From Bacillus sp. OV166 (GTDB taxonomy: Bacteria; Bacillota; Bacilli; Bacillales; Cytobacillaceae): a DNA stretch of 64,000 bases. Position numbers and translations under genes: made by a program. Where the stretch lies: positions 1 through 64,000 of the forward strand of contig NZ_FXWM01000001.1 of assembly GCF_900177675.1 (NCBI RefSeq), read 5' to 3'. Below are positions 20,147-29,063 of the stretch, piece by piece; the stretch's first letter is position 1, and the number at the start of each line of letters is the position of its first letter. Below the pieces are notes generated by a model. The model saw only the letters and a program-made list of their open reading frames with translations, searched no databases and had not been told where the DNA came from.

Positions 20147-20254
20147 ACGAAATCGCACTTCCTTTTTTCTTTTTTAAAAAGGAACTCAGTAACACTCTTT
20201 GGAATGGTTCTAGTCCTAGTAATTGACTTAACTGCGCTATTGCATACTTTTTCT

Positions 20255-20283
20255 ATTATAAACATTGATGGGGAACAAATCAA
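20255..20283 (-). promoter_or_regulatory. ywiB-argS promoter
   Basis: On the minus strand TTGATT (20278-20283), 17-bp spacer, TATAAT (20255-20260). About 100 bases upstream of ywiB. Confidence 0.7.
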
Positions 20284-20302
20284 AAAATGCCCGCCCCCAT
20301 AA

Positions 20303-20315
20303 AGGGTCAGGCACC
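20303..20315. repeat. GGTGTCAGGCACC-like half palindrome
   Basis: GGGTCAGGCACC is a one-arm relative of the GGTGTCAGGCACC family, 8 bases past the speB stop codon. On the minus strand it is preceded, not followed, by TTTTT. Confidence 0.45.
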
Positions 20316-20322
20316 AGAAAAA

Positions 20323-21195
20323 TTATTTCACCCAGCCAAGCAGCATTTCACGAATTAACTTGCTCGCTGTATTTGCCGTTTGCTCGGAAGGATCATAGAT
20401 TGGCGCAACCTCAACCAGGTCCCCGCCGACAACATTCACTTCAGAACGGGCAATCGCATGAATCGAGGCAAGCAGCTCTTTCGAAGTGATCCCGCCGCAA
20501 TCAACCGTACCTGTGCCAGGTGCATGCGCCGGATCAAGGACATCGATATCAATCGTGACATAAACCGGACGTCCGGCAAGTGTCGGCAGGATTTCTTTTA
20601 ATGGCTCAAGCACTTCAAACTTCGAAATATGCATCCCGTTTTGCTTCGCCCACTCAAATTCTTCCTTCATCCCTGAACGGATCCCGAAGGAATAAACGTT
20701 GTTCGGCCCGATATGTTCCGCAATCTTGCGGATCGGGGTCGAGTGCGATAACGGTTCGCCTTCATATTGCTCACGTAAATCGGTGTGGGCATCAAAATGG
20801 ATAATTGCTAAATCTGGATACTTTTTATACATAGCTTTCATGACCGGCCAAGAGACCAGATGCTCGCCGCCCATACCAAGCGGAAACTTGCCGGCAGCAA
20901 GGACTTGGTCGACAAAATCTTCAATGATATCAATGCTCTTTTGTGGATTTCCGAATGGAAGCGGAATATCGCCAGCATCGTAATATTTTACATCCTCAAG
21001 TTCACGGTCAAGATAGGCGCTGTACTCTTCTAAACCGATCGACACCTCGCGGATGCGGGCCGGACCAAACCGTGACCCCGGACGATAACTAACCGTCCAA
21101 TCCATCGGCATCCCGTAAAGAACAACCTGACTCTCCTCAAAATTCGGATGACTCTTAATAAACACATTCCCTGAATACGCCTCATCAAAACGCAT
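20323..21195 (-). CDS. speB: Agmatinase SpeB
   Basis: Hydrolyses agmatine to putrescine and urea, in polyamine synthesis. Ureohydrolase fold, 290 residues. Manganese ligands are visible in GMGGEHLVSWP, FDAHTDLREQYEGEPLSHS and DIDVLDPAHAPGTGTVDCGG, and the C-terminal EVAPIYDPSEQTANTASKL is conserved. Follows speE on the same strand as in B. subtilis, with a 146-bp gap holding a pair of GGTGTCAGGCACC arms. Confidence 0.96.
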   Translation of the reverse strand: MRFDEAYSGNVFIKSHPNFEESQVVLYGMPMDWTVSYRPGSRFGPARIREVSIGLEEYSAYLDRELEDVKYYDAGDIPLPFGNPQKSIDIIEDFVDQVLAAGKFPLGMGGEHLVSWPVMKAMYKKYPDLAIIHFDAHTDLREQYEGEPLSHSTPIRKIAEHIGPNNVYSFGIRSGMKEEFEWAKQNGMHISKFEVLEPLKEILPTLAGRPVYVTIDIDVLDPAHAPGTGTVDCGGITSKELLASIHAIARSEVNVVGGDLVEVAPIYDPSEQTANTASKLIREMLLGWVK

Positions 21196-21225
21196 CTATG
21201 TATCCCTCGCTCTCTATTCTATAAG

Positions 21226-21320
21226 GGTGTCAGGCACCATCGGTGGACAAAATACTCACTTTGTCCGTACGGAGTGGATACTTATGATTTTGTACCACTT
21301 TCTTTGTGGTGCCTGACACC
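21226..21320. repeat. Inverted pair of GGTGTCAGGCACC, 69 bp apart
   Basis: GGTGTCAGGCACC (21226-21238) and its complement (21308-21320) bracket a 69-base centre containing a second short inverted repeat around GGACAAA/TTTGTCC. It sits between speE (ends 21342) and speB. Other copies have only a 17-18 base centre, so this one may hold an insertion or be a longer family member. Confidence 0.7.
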
Positions 21321-21341
21321 ACTTCATTATATCTATTTGAA

Positions 21342-22169
21342 TTACTTCAATAAATCCCCAACAAACTTAGGCAATACGAATGCTGCTTTGTGAAGCTCTT
21401 TTGTGTAGTATTTTGTTTCGATTTCGTGGAAGCGGTCTTCGCTTACTTCTAATGGATCGTATTTCTTTGAACCGATTGTGAATGCCCATAAGCCGCTTGG
21501 GTACGTAGGGATATTCGCTACATACAAACGGGTAATTGGGAAGATTTCACGAACATCGCGTTGTACGTTACGGATTAAATCCGCTTTAAACCACGGATTG
21601 TCAGATTGAGCCACAAAGATTCCGTCTTCATTCAATGCCTTCGAGATTCCTGCATAGAAACCTTTTGTAAATAGGTTAACCGCTGGTCCGACTGGCTCAG
21701 TTGAATCAACCATAATGACGTCATACTCATTTTCGCTGTTGGCAATGTGCATGAATCCGTCGTCGACTTGGACATCCACCCGTGGGTCATCAAGCATCCC
21801 TGCAATCTCCGGAAGGAATTTCTTCGAGTACTCAATTACTTTGCCATCAATATCAACAAGCGTTGCTTTCTTCACACTTGGGTGCTTTAACACTTCACGA
21901 ATCACACCGCCATCGCCGCCGCCGACAACAAGAACATTCTCAGGGTTTGGGTGTGTAAATAAAGGAACGTGTGCCACCATTTCATGGTAAACAAACTCAT
22001 CGCGGACAGAAGTCATCACCATGTCGTCTAATAACAGCATGTTGCCCCACTCTTCTGTTTCAATCATATCGAGCTTTTGAAATTCCGTTTGTTCTGTATG
22101 TAAGGTTTTATTTACTTTCATGGTGATTCCAAAGTTTTCGGTTTGTTTTTCTGTAAACCAAATTGACAT
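21342..22169 (-). CDS. speE: Spermidine synthase SpeE
   Basis: Transfers aminopropyl from decarboxylated S-adenosylmethionine to putrescine. 275 residues, nearly identical in pattern to B. subtilis Spe[38 protein letters not shown] (nucleotide loop), [16 protein letters not shown] and the active-site DSTEPVGPA. The start is set at the second ATG of ATGAACATG (22169), which has GGGAAG six bases upstream; the first abuts that site. Transcribed from the promoter at 22234. Confidence 0.96.
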   Translation of the reverse strand: MSIWFTEKQTENFGITMKVNKTLHTEQTEFQKLDMIETEEWGNMLLLDDMVMTSVRDEFVYHEMVAHVPLFTHPNPENVLVVGGGDGGVIREVLKHPSVKKATLVDIDGKVIEYSKKFLPEIAGMLDDPRVDVQVDDGFMHIANSENEYDVIMVDSTEPVGPAVNLFTKGFYAGISKALNEDGIFVAQSDNPWFKADLIRNVQRDVREIFPITRLYVANIPTYPSGLWAFTIGSKKYDPLEVSEDRFHEIETKYYTKELHKAAFVLPKFVGDLLK

Positions 22170-22233
22170 GTTCATCTTCCCTTCACTTCATTCTATTTAT
22201 ACCTCTAGTTAATTACAAAGTAATCACTTCAAT

Positions 22234-22262
22234 TTTATAGTACCCAAACTATTGAATTACAA
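22234..22262 (-). promoter_or_regulatory. speE promoter
   Basis: On the minus strand TTGTAA (22257-22262), 17 bases, TATAAA (22234-22239), about 65 bases before the speE start. Confidence 0.6.
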
Positions 22263-22308
22263 TCACACCAAAAAGTCTAGCAAAATTTAAATAAATCCTA
22301 CATTAAAT

Positions 22309-22338
22309 GTTTAAAATGACTCTATTTTTTCAATACTA
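22309..22338 (+). promoter_or_regulatory. Possible forespore promoter of pbpG
   Basis: GTTTA (22309-22313), 17 bases, then CAATACTA (22331-22338) resembles sigma-F/G promoters. pbpG is a forespore gene in B. subtilis, which is the main reason for proposing it. Confidence 0.35.
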
Positions 22339-22384
22339 TTACTATCTAATTTTTTAAAATCTGGAAATACGGTGGTGAGATATA

Positions 22385-24451
22385 GTGGAAATCATGACTG
22401 ATCAAGGGTTTCGGAAGACGATTAAATATTTGCGGGCAGCTATTATCATCAGTTTGATAGGCATGATTTGTATGCTTATTCTCTTCCTTGGGATTCTAGC
22501 CTATGCAAAAATCCTCGGCGCGCCGCCGCTCGCCGTGCCGCAATCGACCCTTTTCTTTGCCGATGACGGGACGTTGATTGGCGAAAGTAATAGTGGCCAA
22601 AAACGGTATTGGGCCCGGTTAGAGGATATTTCACCGGATATTGTCGCGGCAACGATCTCGATTGAGGATAAAAATTTTTACGAGCACCATGGCTTCGATT
22701 TTAAGCGAATTGGGGGTGCCGTCCTAGCTGATATTCAAGCTTTCGCAAAGGTACAGGGGGCAAGCACAATAACCCAGCAATATGCTCGAAATCTATTTCT
22801 CGAACACGATAAAACGTGGACACGGAAGCTGCACGAGGCTTTTTATACGATCCGCATCGAGATGAATTATTCAAAAAAGGAAATTCTCGAAGGCTATTTA
22901 AATACGATTTACTATGGCAACGGGGCCTATGGTGTACAGGCGGCCAGCCAATATTATTTTGGAAAAGATGCAGCTGACTTAAACCTTGCGGAAGCGAGCA
23001 TGCTCGCCGGAATTCCAAAGGGGCCGGGAATCTACTCTCCGCTTGCCTCGATGGAACATGCGAAAAAGCGTCAGACGATTATTTTAAAAAGCATGGTGAC
23101 GAATCATTACATTAAGAAAAAAGAAGCAATAGATGCTGCCATGCAGCCGCTGACTATCGTCGGCGCTCATAACACACAAAAAGTGAAGGTAGCTCCTTAT
23201 TTTCAGGATGCTGTCAGAAATGCCTTAAAAAATCAATTACATTTAGATGACCGCACGATTGCCCTCGGCGGATTAAAAGTCTATACCACGCTTAATCGTA
23301 AACAGCAGGAGGCAGCTGAAAGCCAGGTTCATAAATATGTCGCGAATCTATCGGAAATTCAAGTGGGTTTAGTGGCAATGGATCCAAAAAATGGCTATGT
23401 GAAAGCGATGGTCGGCGGCAGGGATTATGAAAAGAGCCCGTTTAACCGCGCCGTTCAGGCGATCAGGCAGCCAGGCTCCACGATCAAGCCGCTGCTGTAT
23501 TACGCAGCCCTTGAGCAGGGGTTCACGCCATCCTCGACGATGCGCAGTGAGTTTACGACCTTCCATTTTGACGATGGCCAGGCTGATTATACCCCGCATA
23601 ACTTTAACAATAAGTATGCCGACGGAGAAATCACACTTGCCCAAGCGCTCGCTGTTTCTGATAATATTTTTGCCGTCAAAACGCATTTATTTTTAGGAGA
23701 AGAGACATTAATTGAAACGGCTAGGAAATTTGGCCTTTCTTCTAAAATGGCTCGTGTTCCGTCACTCGCGTTGGGGACTTCAGGCGTACGAGTCATTGAA
23801 ATGGCAAATGCCTATAGTCTGTTTGCTAACGGTGGGAAAAAGGTGAATCCAACCTTAATTACCAGAGTGGAAGACTACAATGGCAATGTTATTTTTGAAA
23901 AGGAAAATGAGACGAAAAAAGTTTTGGACCCAGCAAAGGCCTTTGTAATGACGCAAATGTTGACGGGGATTTTTGATCCGAAGTTAAATGGCTATGCCAA
24001 GGTAACTGGCAGCACGGTCATTAAGGATATTTCGCGCCCTTATGCAGGTAAATCAGGCTCTACGGAAACGGATAGCTGGATGATTGGCTACTCGCCGCAG
24101 CTGGTTACCGCCGTTTGGGCTGGCTACGATATGGGAAAACCGATTGAGCTGGTCGCGGAAAAAACATACGCCAAGAATATCTGGGCTAATTTTATGGAAG
24201 AAGCCTTAAAAGGAAAGCCCGTGAAGGCGTTTAAAGCACCGAAAGAAGGTGTCAAAGGGGTGTATGTCAATCCTGAGAATGGCAAACTGGCGACAAAGGA
24301 TTGTCCAGTGCGCCGCTTTACCTATTTTGTCGCTGGAACGGAGCCAACCGAATACTGCACAGAGCATCTCAACCGTCATCAATCCGCGCCTGCAAATCAT
24401 AAAGATATCAACAAGAAAGTGCCGTGGTACAAAAAGATTATGCCATGGTAA
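22385..24451 (+). CDS. pbpG: Penicillin-binding protein 2d, PbpG
   Basis: Class A PBP: glycosyltransferase plus transpeptidase building peptidoglycan; PbpG acts at the spore germ-cell wall. 688 residues. One N-terminal membrane anchor (about 20-42), GT51 domain with catalytic Glu94 in ISIEDKNFYEHHGFD, GASTITQQYARN, and EGYLNTIYYGNGAYG. The transpeptidase has serine motif GSTIK near 365, SDN, and KSGS (for KTG) near 555. The start is GTG with GGTGAG upstream; the ATG four codons on is an alternative. The stop codon is followed at once by a type A repeat. Gene order speE/pbpG/ywhD matches B. subtilis. Confidence 0.95.
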   Translation: MEIMTDQGFRKTIKYLRAAIIISLIGMICMLILFLGILAYAKILGAPPLAVPQSTLFFADDGTLIGESNSGQKRYWARLEDISPDIVAATISIEDKNFYEHHGFDFKRIGGAVLADIQAFAKVQGASTITQQYARNLFLEHDKTWTRKLHEAFYTIRIEMNYSKKEILEGYLNTIYYGNGAYGVQAASQYYFGKDAADLNLAEASMLAGIPKGPGIYSPLASMEHAKKRQTIILKSMVTNHYIKKKEAIDAAMQPLTIVGAHNTQKVKVAPYFQDAVRNALKNQLHLDDRTIALGGLKVYTTLNRKQQEAAESQVHKYVANLSEIQVGLVAMDPKNGYVKAMVGGRDYEKSPFNRAVQAIRQPGSTIKPLLYYAALEQGFTPSSTMRSEFTTFHFDDGQADYTPHNFNNKYADGEITLAQALAVSDNIFAVKTHLFLGEETLIETARKFGLSSKMARVPSLALGTSGVRVIEMANAYSLFANGGKKVNPTLITRVEDYNGNVIFEKENETKKVLDPAKAFVMTQMLTGIFDPKLNGYAKVTGSTVIKDISRPYAGKSGSTETDSWMIGYSPQLVTAVWAGYDMGKPIELVAEKTYAKNIWANFMEEALKGKPVKAFKAPKEGVKGVYVNPENGKLATKDCPVRRFTYFVAGTEPTEYCTEHLNRHQSAPANHKDINKKVPWYKKIMPW

Positions 24452-24600
24452 GAAAAGCGGAGGCGCCCGTTTAGCGGCGTATGTACTGGAGCGCTTTGAC
24501 TGAGATAAAGGAAACACGGAGAGCATAAGCGCATTCGTGCTTGACTTATCGTAGGGAAAAGAGCGAAGTCCACTAGCCGTTGGGCGCTGCAGCTAGACAG
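24452..24600 (+). repeat. Type A intergenic repeat, full length
   Basis: 149 bp starting GAAAAGCGG immediately after the pbpG TAA and ending GCTAGACAG. The middle contains ACTGGAGCGCTTTGACTGAG, AAAGGAAACACGGAGAGC and CACTAGCCGTTGGGC. About 85-90% identical by eye to the copy at 26304-26454. No coding capacity. Confidence 0.9.
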
Positions 24601-24630
24601 TTTTCTATGTTAAATTGTTTTATTGAAATA

Positions 24631-24662
24631 GAAAAGCTCCGGAAAAATTTCCGGAGCTTTTC
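24631..24662. terminator. Bidirectional terminator pbpG/ywhD
   Basis: GAAAAGCTCCGGAAA and TTTCCGGAGCTTTTC form a 15-bp perfect inverted repeat with a minimal loop; A and T runs serve both convergent genes. Confidence 0.88.
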
Positions 24663-24735
24663 TTGTCCTAGTTTTAAAGCGTTTTTACATGCTTATAATA
24701 CTATACCTTTTGAAAAAACTACAAGCATTTATTTT

Positions 24736-25245
24736 TTATTCAGCCAATAAACCACGTTTTAGCTCATCCGTCGAGTTGTTCCACAAGACCTCATTATGAT
24801 TGCGCAAGAAATCGGCTAACACCTTTTTCGAATTCGCATCCATATCGTCCACAATGATATGGCGCTTCAAAGACTTATCCATGCGGTTCACGTGTTCAGG
24901 CAAGGATTTGTAGCCGCGTCGAATTTCGCGGTCAACCGTCATAAAGCAAGCCGTAACACCGGCGTAATAAGGACCTTCTTGCTTGCGGTCAATCGTTACC
25001 CACACAAGCCAATACGGTTTCCCGTTCGGAACCTCTTCTTGTGTTTTCAAAAATTTAATTCCCTTTTCCACGACGCTGCGGGCATGCATTGCACCGACAT
25101 CAATCTCAGCTTCGCCTGCATCGACATCAATGATGACCGGCGACACATTATCAAGGCTCAATGCCCCTTTTCCGTAGCCTTTGTGACCATCCGTCGGGTC
25201 ACTTTTTATAATATTAAAACCAAGCTTCTTCTTATTTTCATCCAT
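24736..25245 (-). CDS. ywhD: YwhD family protein
   Basis: 169 residues. Recognised by MDENKKKLGFNIIKSDPTDGHKGYGKGALSLDN at the start and KPYWLVWVTIDRKQEGPYYAGVTACFM in the middle, characteristic of YwhD. Function unknown; no catalytic motif stands out. Start ATG has AGGAGG 11 bases upstream. It follows ywhC by 15 bases on the same strand and so is probably cotranscribed with it. Confidence 0.88.
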   Translation of the reverse strand: MDENKKKLGFNIIKSDPTDGHKGYGKGALSLDNVSPVIIDVDAGEAEIDVGAMHARSVVEKGIKFLKTQEEVPNGKPYWLVWVTIDRKQEGPYYAGVTACFMTVDREIRRGYKSLPEHVNRMDKSLKRHIIVDDMDANSKKVLADFLRNHNEVLWNNSTDELKRGLLAE

Positions 25246-25260
25246 TAAAATGCAAACCTC

Positions 25261-25911
25261 CTAAAAAAACAACATACTAAAGAAATTACTTAACCCATCC
25301 CACACCCAAGGAATGACCACCCCAAATATAGGCTCAATCGTAAATTTATCAAGTGGTGTAAAAACTAAGATTAAGAAGATCAACGCACCATACTGTTCAT
25401 ACTGGGTCATTTTTGCCCGCACATGGGCGGGGGCTAAATCCTCAACAATCCGGTAACCATCGAGCGGTGGAAAGGGTAACAGGTTAAAAATAAATAGAAC
25501 AATATTAAGCCTGATAAATATTTCGAGAAAATCATAGAAACTATCTGGTGCGATGACGCCGGAACGGTTTAATCCAAACGCGACAATGAAGCCTAACGAA
25601 GCTAAAATAAGATTGCTAAGCGGCCCTGCAACGGAAACGAGAATTCCTGCCAGGCGAGGCTTTTTAAAGAAAAAGCGATTAACCGGAACCGGTCGGGCCC
25701 AGCCAAAGCCGGCAATGAAAATTAAAATCGTTCCAATCGGATCCAGATGCTTGAGTGGATTCAGCGTCAAGCGTCCTTGGTTCTTTGCCGTCATGTCCCC
25801 GAATTTATAGGCAACAAACGCGTGAGCAAATTCGTGAAACGTAAAGGCAATCATCAGGGTTATTGCCAAATAGGGGATCATGCTAAGTGGATAGGCAAGA
25901 AAATTTTCCAA
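25261..25911 (-). CDS. ywhC: Site-2 protease family membrane metallopeptidase YwhC
   Basis: Intramembrane zinc protease (M50). 216 residues with HEFAH in a membrane helix near residue 29 (zinc ligands and catalytic Glu) and a distal NLLPFPPLDGYRI motif giving the Asp ligand. Four to five hydrophobic segments. I start at the TTG at 25911 (LENFLAYPL): AAGGAG is seven bases upstream and the length agrees with B. subtilis YwhC; the longer frame from 25962 has no ribosome site. Substrate unknown. Confidence 0.88.
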   Translation of the reverse strand: MENFLAYPLSMIPYLAITLMIAFTFHEFAHAFVAYKFGDMTAKNQGRLTLNPLKHLDPIGTILIFIAGFGWARPVPVNRFFFKKPRLAGILVSVAGPLSNLILASLGFIVAFGLNRSGVIAPDSFYDFLEIFIRLNIVLFIFNLLPFPPLDGYRIVEDLAPAHVRAKMTQYEQYGALIFLILVFTPLDKFTIEPIFGVVIPWVWDGLSNFFSMLFF

Positions 25912-26115
25912 CGCATATCTCCTTCCATCTCTAACGGATGGCACGCTTTGTATGGTGCACAAGCTCCGTTTTTCTATCTATACTATATTCCTTTAAGTAT
26001 ACATGAAACCGTTTATAAAAAGAAAATCAAAGGTGTCTTCTGTTATTGCACTTTTCGTCGAATTGTGGAAAACTTAAAATGAAAAGTGGAAGAGTTATAA
26101 AGGAGGAAAAAAAAC

Positions 26116-26301
26116 ATGCCATATGTTACCGTAAAAATGCTTGAAGGACGTACCGATGAACAGAAACGTGAACTTGTTTCAAGAGTAACCGAAGCAGTCA
26201 GCGAAACAACAGGAGCTCCCAAAGAAGCGATCCACGTAATGATCGATGAAATGAGCAAAAGCAATCTTGGAATTGCCGGCGTCAGAAAAAGCGACCAATA
26301 A
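26116..26301 (+). CDS. ywhB: 4-oxalocrotonate tautomerase family YwhB
   Basis: Small tautomerase (2-hydroxymuconate tautomerase family), 61 residues. After removal of Met, Pro1 is the catalytic base (PYVTVKMLEGRTDEQKRELV); Arg near position 11 and the GAPKEAIHVMIDEM segment complete the family pattern. Works as a hexamer in relatives. The physiological substrate in Bacilli is unknown. AAAGGAGG lies 12 bases before the ATG through an A-run. A type A repeat starts three bases after its stop. Confidence 0.92.
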   Translation: MPYVTVKMLEGRTDEQKRELVSRVTEAVSETTGAPKEAIHVMIDEMSKSNLGIAGVRKSDQ

Positions 26302-26303
26302 TT

Positions 26304-26454
26304 AGAAAAGCGGAAGCGCCTGCTTAGCGGCGTATGGACTGGAGCTCTTTGACTAAGATAAAGGAAACACGGAGAGCGTTAGCGCATTCGTGCTTGACTT
26401 ATCGTAGGGAAAAGGGCGAAGTACACTAGCCGTTGGGCCGCTTGCGCTAGACAG
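26304..26454 (+). repeat. Type A intergenic repeat, full length
   Basis: Runs from AGAAAAGCGGAAGCGCC, beginning about two bases past the ywhB stop, to GCTAGACAG. Same orientation relative to the upstream gene as the pbpG copy. Confidence 0.9.
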
Positions 26455-26467
26455 TAATCTAAGTAGA

Positions 26468-26517
26468 GGTGTCAGGCACCATTGTGAAATTTTCACATGG
26501 TGCCTGACACCTTTTTT
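26468..26517 (+). terminator. GGTGTCAGGCACC palindrome as terminator
   Basis: GGTGTCAGGCACC (26468-26480), centre ATTGTGAAATTTTCACAT, complement (26499-26511), then TTTTTT. A 44-base hairpin plus T-run on the plus strand, able to end ywhB transcripts. Confidence 0.8.
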
Positions 26518-26532
26518 GTGCACTTTTTGATG

Positions 26533-26757
26533 TTACAAAAACTTCATCTCGTCTTTTGGACTTCCAATTTTCATTTTTTCCAGCTCAAGCTTCATTTTTT
26601 CGGTTTCAGCGAGATAATTTATATGTTTTAGTTTTTCGAGTTCGAGCTCATCCTTCAGCATATCGGCCTTTATCTTCGACTGCTTCTGAAAATGACTGGT
26701 AATGATGGCAGTGATCGGAATCCCAAATACCATAATGACCGCAATTGTCCCTGTCAT
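26533..26757 (-). CDS. Small membrane protein with charged coiled tail
   Basis: 74 residues from the ATG at 26757: one N-terminal membrane segment (MTGTIAVIMVFGIPITAIITSHF), then a charged, probably coiled-coil tail rich in Glu, Lys and Leu (DELELEKLKHINYLAETEKM) ending GSPKDEMKFL. A G-rich ribosome site lies about 10 bases upstream. The family is not recognised; single-span proteins of this kind are common in Bacilli. An alternative start 21 codons earlier lacks a clear ribosome site. Confidence 0.6.
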   Translation of the reverse strand: MTGTIAVIMVFGIPITAIITSHFQKQSKIKADMLKDELELEKLKHINYLAETEKMKLELEKMKIGSPKDEMKFL

Positions 26758-26867
26758 AGCGCAAAGTCCCCCCAAAATATCATTTTTTCCCTCTTTATAC
26801 AAATCATAACAAATCCACAACTAAAAAAGTATTGATTTAACTGAAAATTGCGTGCGATTGTACGGAT

Positions 26868-26990
26868 TCCGATAGACAGAATTCCACAAGGGAACAGGAG
26901 AAATGTCTTCAGTACCAGTTCCGATGGACAAAAACTCACTAGGAACAAGTGAAATGTCTTTCGGACGGGCTCCGATGGTCTCAAAAAACA
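26868..26990. repeat. 51-52 bp degenerate array
   Basis: TCCGAT begins at 26868, 26920 and 26971. The first two units each carry GGAACA-N3-GAAATGTCTT about 23 bases on (26891 and 26942). Words are conserved while linkers are not, the same style as the 21-bp arrays. It occupies the 273-bp gap between the small membrane protein and ywgA; otherwise I see nothing there. Minus-strand frames through it (SIGTGTEDISPVP) are not genes. Confidence 0.75.
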
Positions 26991-27030
26991 CCACCCAGAC
27001 TCCGCAGCAGTCCAAATGGTGTTCATAAAC

Positions 27031-27534
27031 TTATTGAATTTTACCTTTTAAGGATTCGATATATTGATAGGCCTCATCGATTTCCGCTTCCGAATAGCGC
27101 TGGCTGGCTTTTAATGAAAACACCTTGTTCATGACCTCTTCTTTTGGAAGATTATCAAAATATAAAACCGTGGAAACCAACTCCAAAAATCTAGCATTCT
27201 GCTCATTCATATCCACCAGGCAATCCTGCAAAAATGGCATCTCAACCTCATTCACACTTAAAAATTCTTTTCCCGGCTCCGTCAATGTGTAGCGATACTG
27301 AAAATAACTGCCCTTTTTCTCCTTCACCTCATTGAGAAATCCCATATTACAAAGCTCTTCGACTCGTAACGTCAATTCCTCTGAGTAAGGGCCATAAAAG
27401 TGAAACTGGAACCGCTCATGAAAAGGGAAAGCCACCTTTTTGGCAATATATATCATCTTTTGCAGCTTTTTTCGTCCGATAATTTCACCGGAAACCATAA
27501 CCGCCTGCATCAGCTTCGCGTGATCATTTAACAA
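27031..27534 (-). CDS. ywgA: YwgA family protein
   Basis: 167 residues. Starts at a TTG with AGGAG ten bases upstream. Contains GRKKLQKMIYIAKKV, FHFYGPYSEELTLRVEEL and RYTLTEPGKEFL, which read as a winged-helix domain of the type also found in YwgA and in phage-related GepA/SocA-like proteins (inference). Function unknown. It lies 60 bases from ywfO on the same strand, an arrangement kept in B. subtilis. Confidence 0.82.
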   Translation of the reverse strand: MLNDHAKLMQAVMVSGEIIGRKKLQKMIYIAKKVAFPFHERFQFHFYGPYSEELTLRVEELCNMGFLNEVKEKKGSYFQYRYTLTEPGKEFLSVNEVEMPFLQDCLVDMNEQNARFLELVSTVLYFDNLPKEEVMNKVFSLKASQRYSEAEIDEAYQYIESLKGKIQ

Positions 27535-27574
27535 CGTTCGTCATCTCCTACTCCATCTCAACAGATCAATATTG

Positions 27575-27587
27575 GGTGTCAGGCACC
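27575..27587. repeat. Single GGTGTCAGGCACC
   Basis: One arm only, 8 bases beyond the ywfO stop codon in the direction of transcription and just before the ywgA ribosome site. Confidence 0.6.
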
Positions 27588-27594
27588 AATCGTT

Positions 27595-28893
27595 CTATAG
27601 CTCTAAAAGGGCACGGATTTGCTTTTTGACATTCTTTTTGGAGGAGTCATCCTCTAGGAAATCAGCCGGGTAATAGAGCTTGTGATCCGTTCTTCTTTTC
27701 CCCGAGATCGCATCAACGATCTCTGACTCTCTAGAAAGCTCCTTCAATTCCCCATTATGCATCAACAAATGAATCGGCAGCCGTTCCTCTTCCTCTCCAG
27801 GACGGTAGAAATCATACGGCAAATCCGACGAGGAATCGACAACTAAATAGTATTCAGGATCAATCCCTGCCTTTTTGAATAAGGAACCTAATTCGGCGAG
27901 CTTTTTGTATTCTTTCGCAGGATCAAATTCGGCATACTTAAATAGATTGCGATTCACAAACCGCCGGCAGAGGTCGCTTATAATCGGGTCAGTTTCCTCC
28001 TGCCAAATTTGAAAATAATATAAAATCACTGATTCATCTAATTTTAAATAGTCTTGTAAGGTTACTTTTTCATTGAAGATCGAAGTAAAGTGGATCGGTT
28101 CATATTTAAAAGAATAGTTTTCCTCAAATAATTGCTTGGCGCGGTGGAGAATTTTTGTCAAAATGACCTCCGCACTGCGCGACACCGGATGAAAATAGAC
28201 CTGCCAATACATCTGGTAGCGGCTCATTATATAATCTTCCACCGCATGCATCCCGCTTTTTTTGATCACCACTTGATCCTCGCGCGGCCTCATCACCCGC
28301 AGGATCCGTTCCATATCAAACTGGCCATAGCTAACACCCGTAAAATAGGCATCTCGCTGCAAATAATCCATCCGGTCGGCATCAATTTGACTGGAAATAA
28401 GACTGACAACTAGCTTTTTTTCTGAAGTTTTCGCGATCACTTCGGCTACCTTTTCAGGAAAATTTTTACCAACCTTCAACAGGACCTTATTCACTTCGGT
28501 GTTCCCTAAAATAATCTTCCGTGTAAACTCCTCATGGTCAAAATCGAATACTTTTTCAAAGGAATGAGAAAACGGTCCGTGGCCGAGGTCATGGAGCAGG
28601 GCCGCGCATAGGGTCAACAGGCGTTCGTCATCGTTCCATTCCGGCCTTCCCGCAAACACATCATCAATGATGCGGCGGACAATTTCATAGACACCTAGTG
28701 AATGGTTGAAACGGCTGTGTTCTGCGCCGTGAAAGGTTAAAAAAGTAGTTCCGAGCTGTTTGATGCGCCGCAAGCGCTGAAACTCTTTTGTGCCAATTAA
28801 ATCCCAGATGGCCAGGTCACGTACGTGGACGTAGCGGTGGACGGGGTCTTTAAATACTTTTTCTTCACTAAGCTTTTCCGCCGAATATGCCAT
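27595..28893 (-). CDS. ywfO: HD-domain phosphohydrolase YwfO
   Basis: 432 residues from the ATG at 28893 (AGGGAAG three bases upstream), the usual length; the open frame continues 49 codons upstream without a start site. HD superfamily: R-FNHSLGVYEIV, LLHDLGHGPFSHSFE (metal-binding HD) and QIDADRMDYLQRDAYFTG, the pattern of dGTPase/SAMHD1-like triphosphohydrolases. The second half is a helical domain ending in a lysine-rich segment. Probable role in nucleotide metabolism; substrate not determined from sequence. Confidence 0.92.
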   Translation of the reverse strand: MAYSAEKLSEEKVFKDPVHRYVHVRDLAIWDLIGTKEFQRLRRIKQLGTTFLTFHGAEHSRFNHSLGVYEIVRRIIDDVFAGRPEWNDDERLLTLCAALLHDLGHGPFSHSFEKVFDFDHEEFTRKIILGNTEVNKVLLKVGKNFPEKVAEVIAKTSEKKLVVSLISSQIDADRMDYLQRDAYFTGVSYGQFDMERILRVMRPREDQVVIKKSGMHAVEDYIMSRYQMYWQVYFHPVSRSAEVILTKILHRAKQLFEENYSFKYEPIHFTSIFNEKVTLQDYLKLDESVILYYFQIWQEETDPIISDLCRRFVNRNLFKYAEFDPAKEYKKLAELGSLFKKAGIDPEYYLVVDSSSDLPYDFYRPGEEEERLPIHLLMHNGELKELSRESEIVDAISGKRRTDHKLYYPADFLEDDSSKKNVKKQIRALLEL

Positions 28894-29063
28894 AGACTTC
28901 CCTCTTCCTCGTATACTAGTTCCTGGCGCGTAGGGCTTCCAGAGCCCTACGCTTATATATTTCCTATTATATCCCAAAAACCACCCAGTTTTCAGCAAAA
29001 TTCTACAGGATTTTTCGACATTGATGGGAAAAAAAATCACCTAAGTTTATTGGACCGAGGCGA

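Noticed and set aside
19735..20322. T-box leader for argS
   Set aside because: argS is translationally overlapped with ywiB, and the region upstream of ywiB is too short and lacks a T-box motif and terminator pair.
26754..27026. Minus-strand frames with SIGTGTEDISPVP
   Set aside because: Translation of the 51-52 bp array; it shares bases with the small membrane-protein start region and has no start signal.
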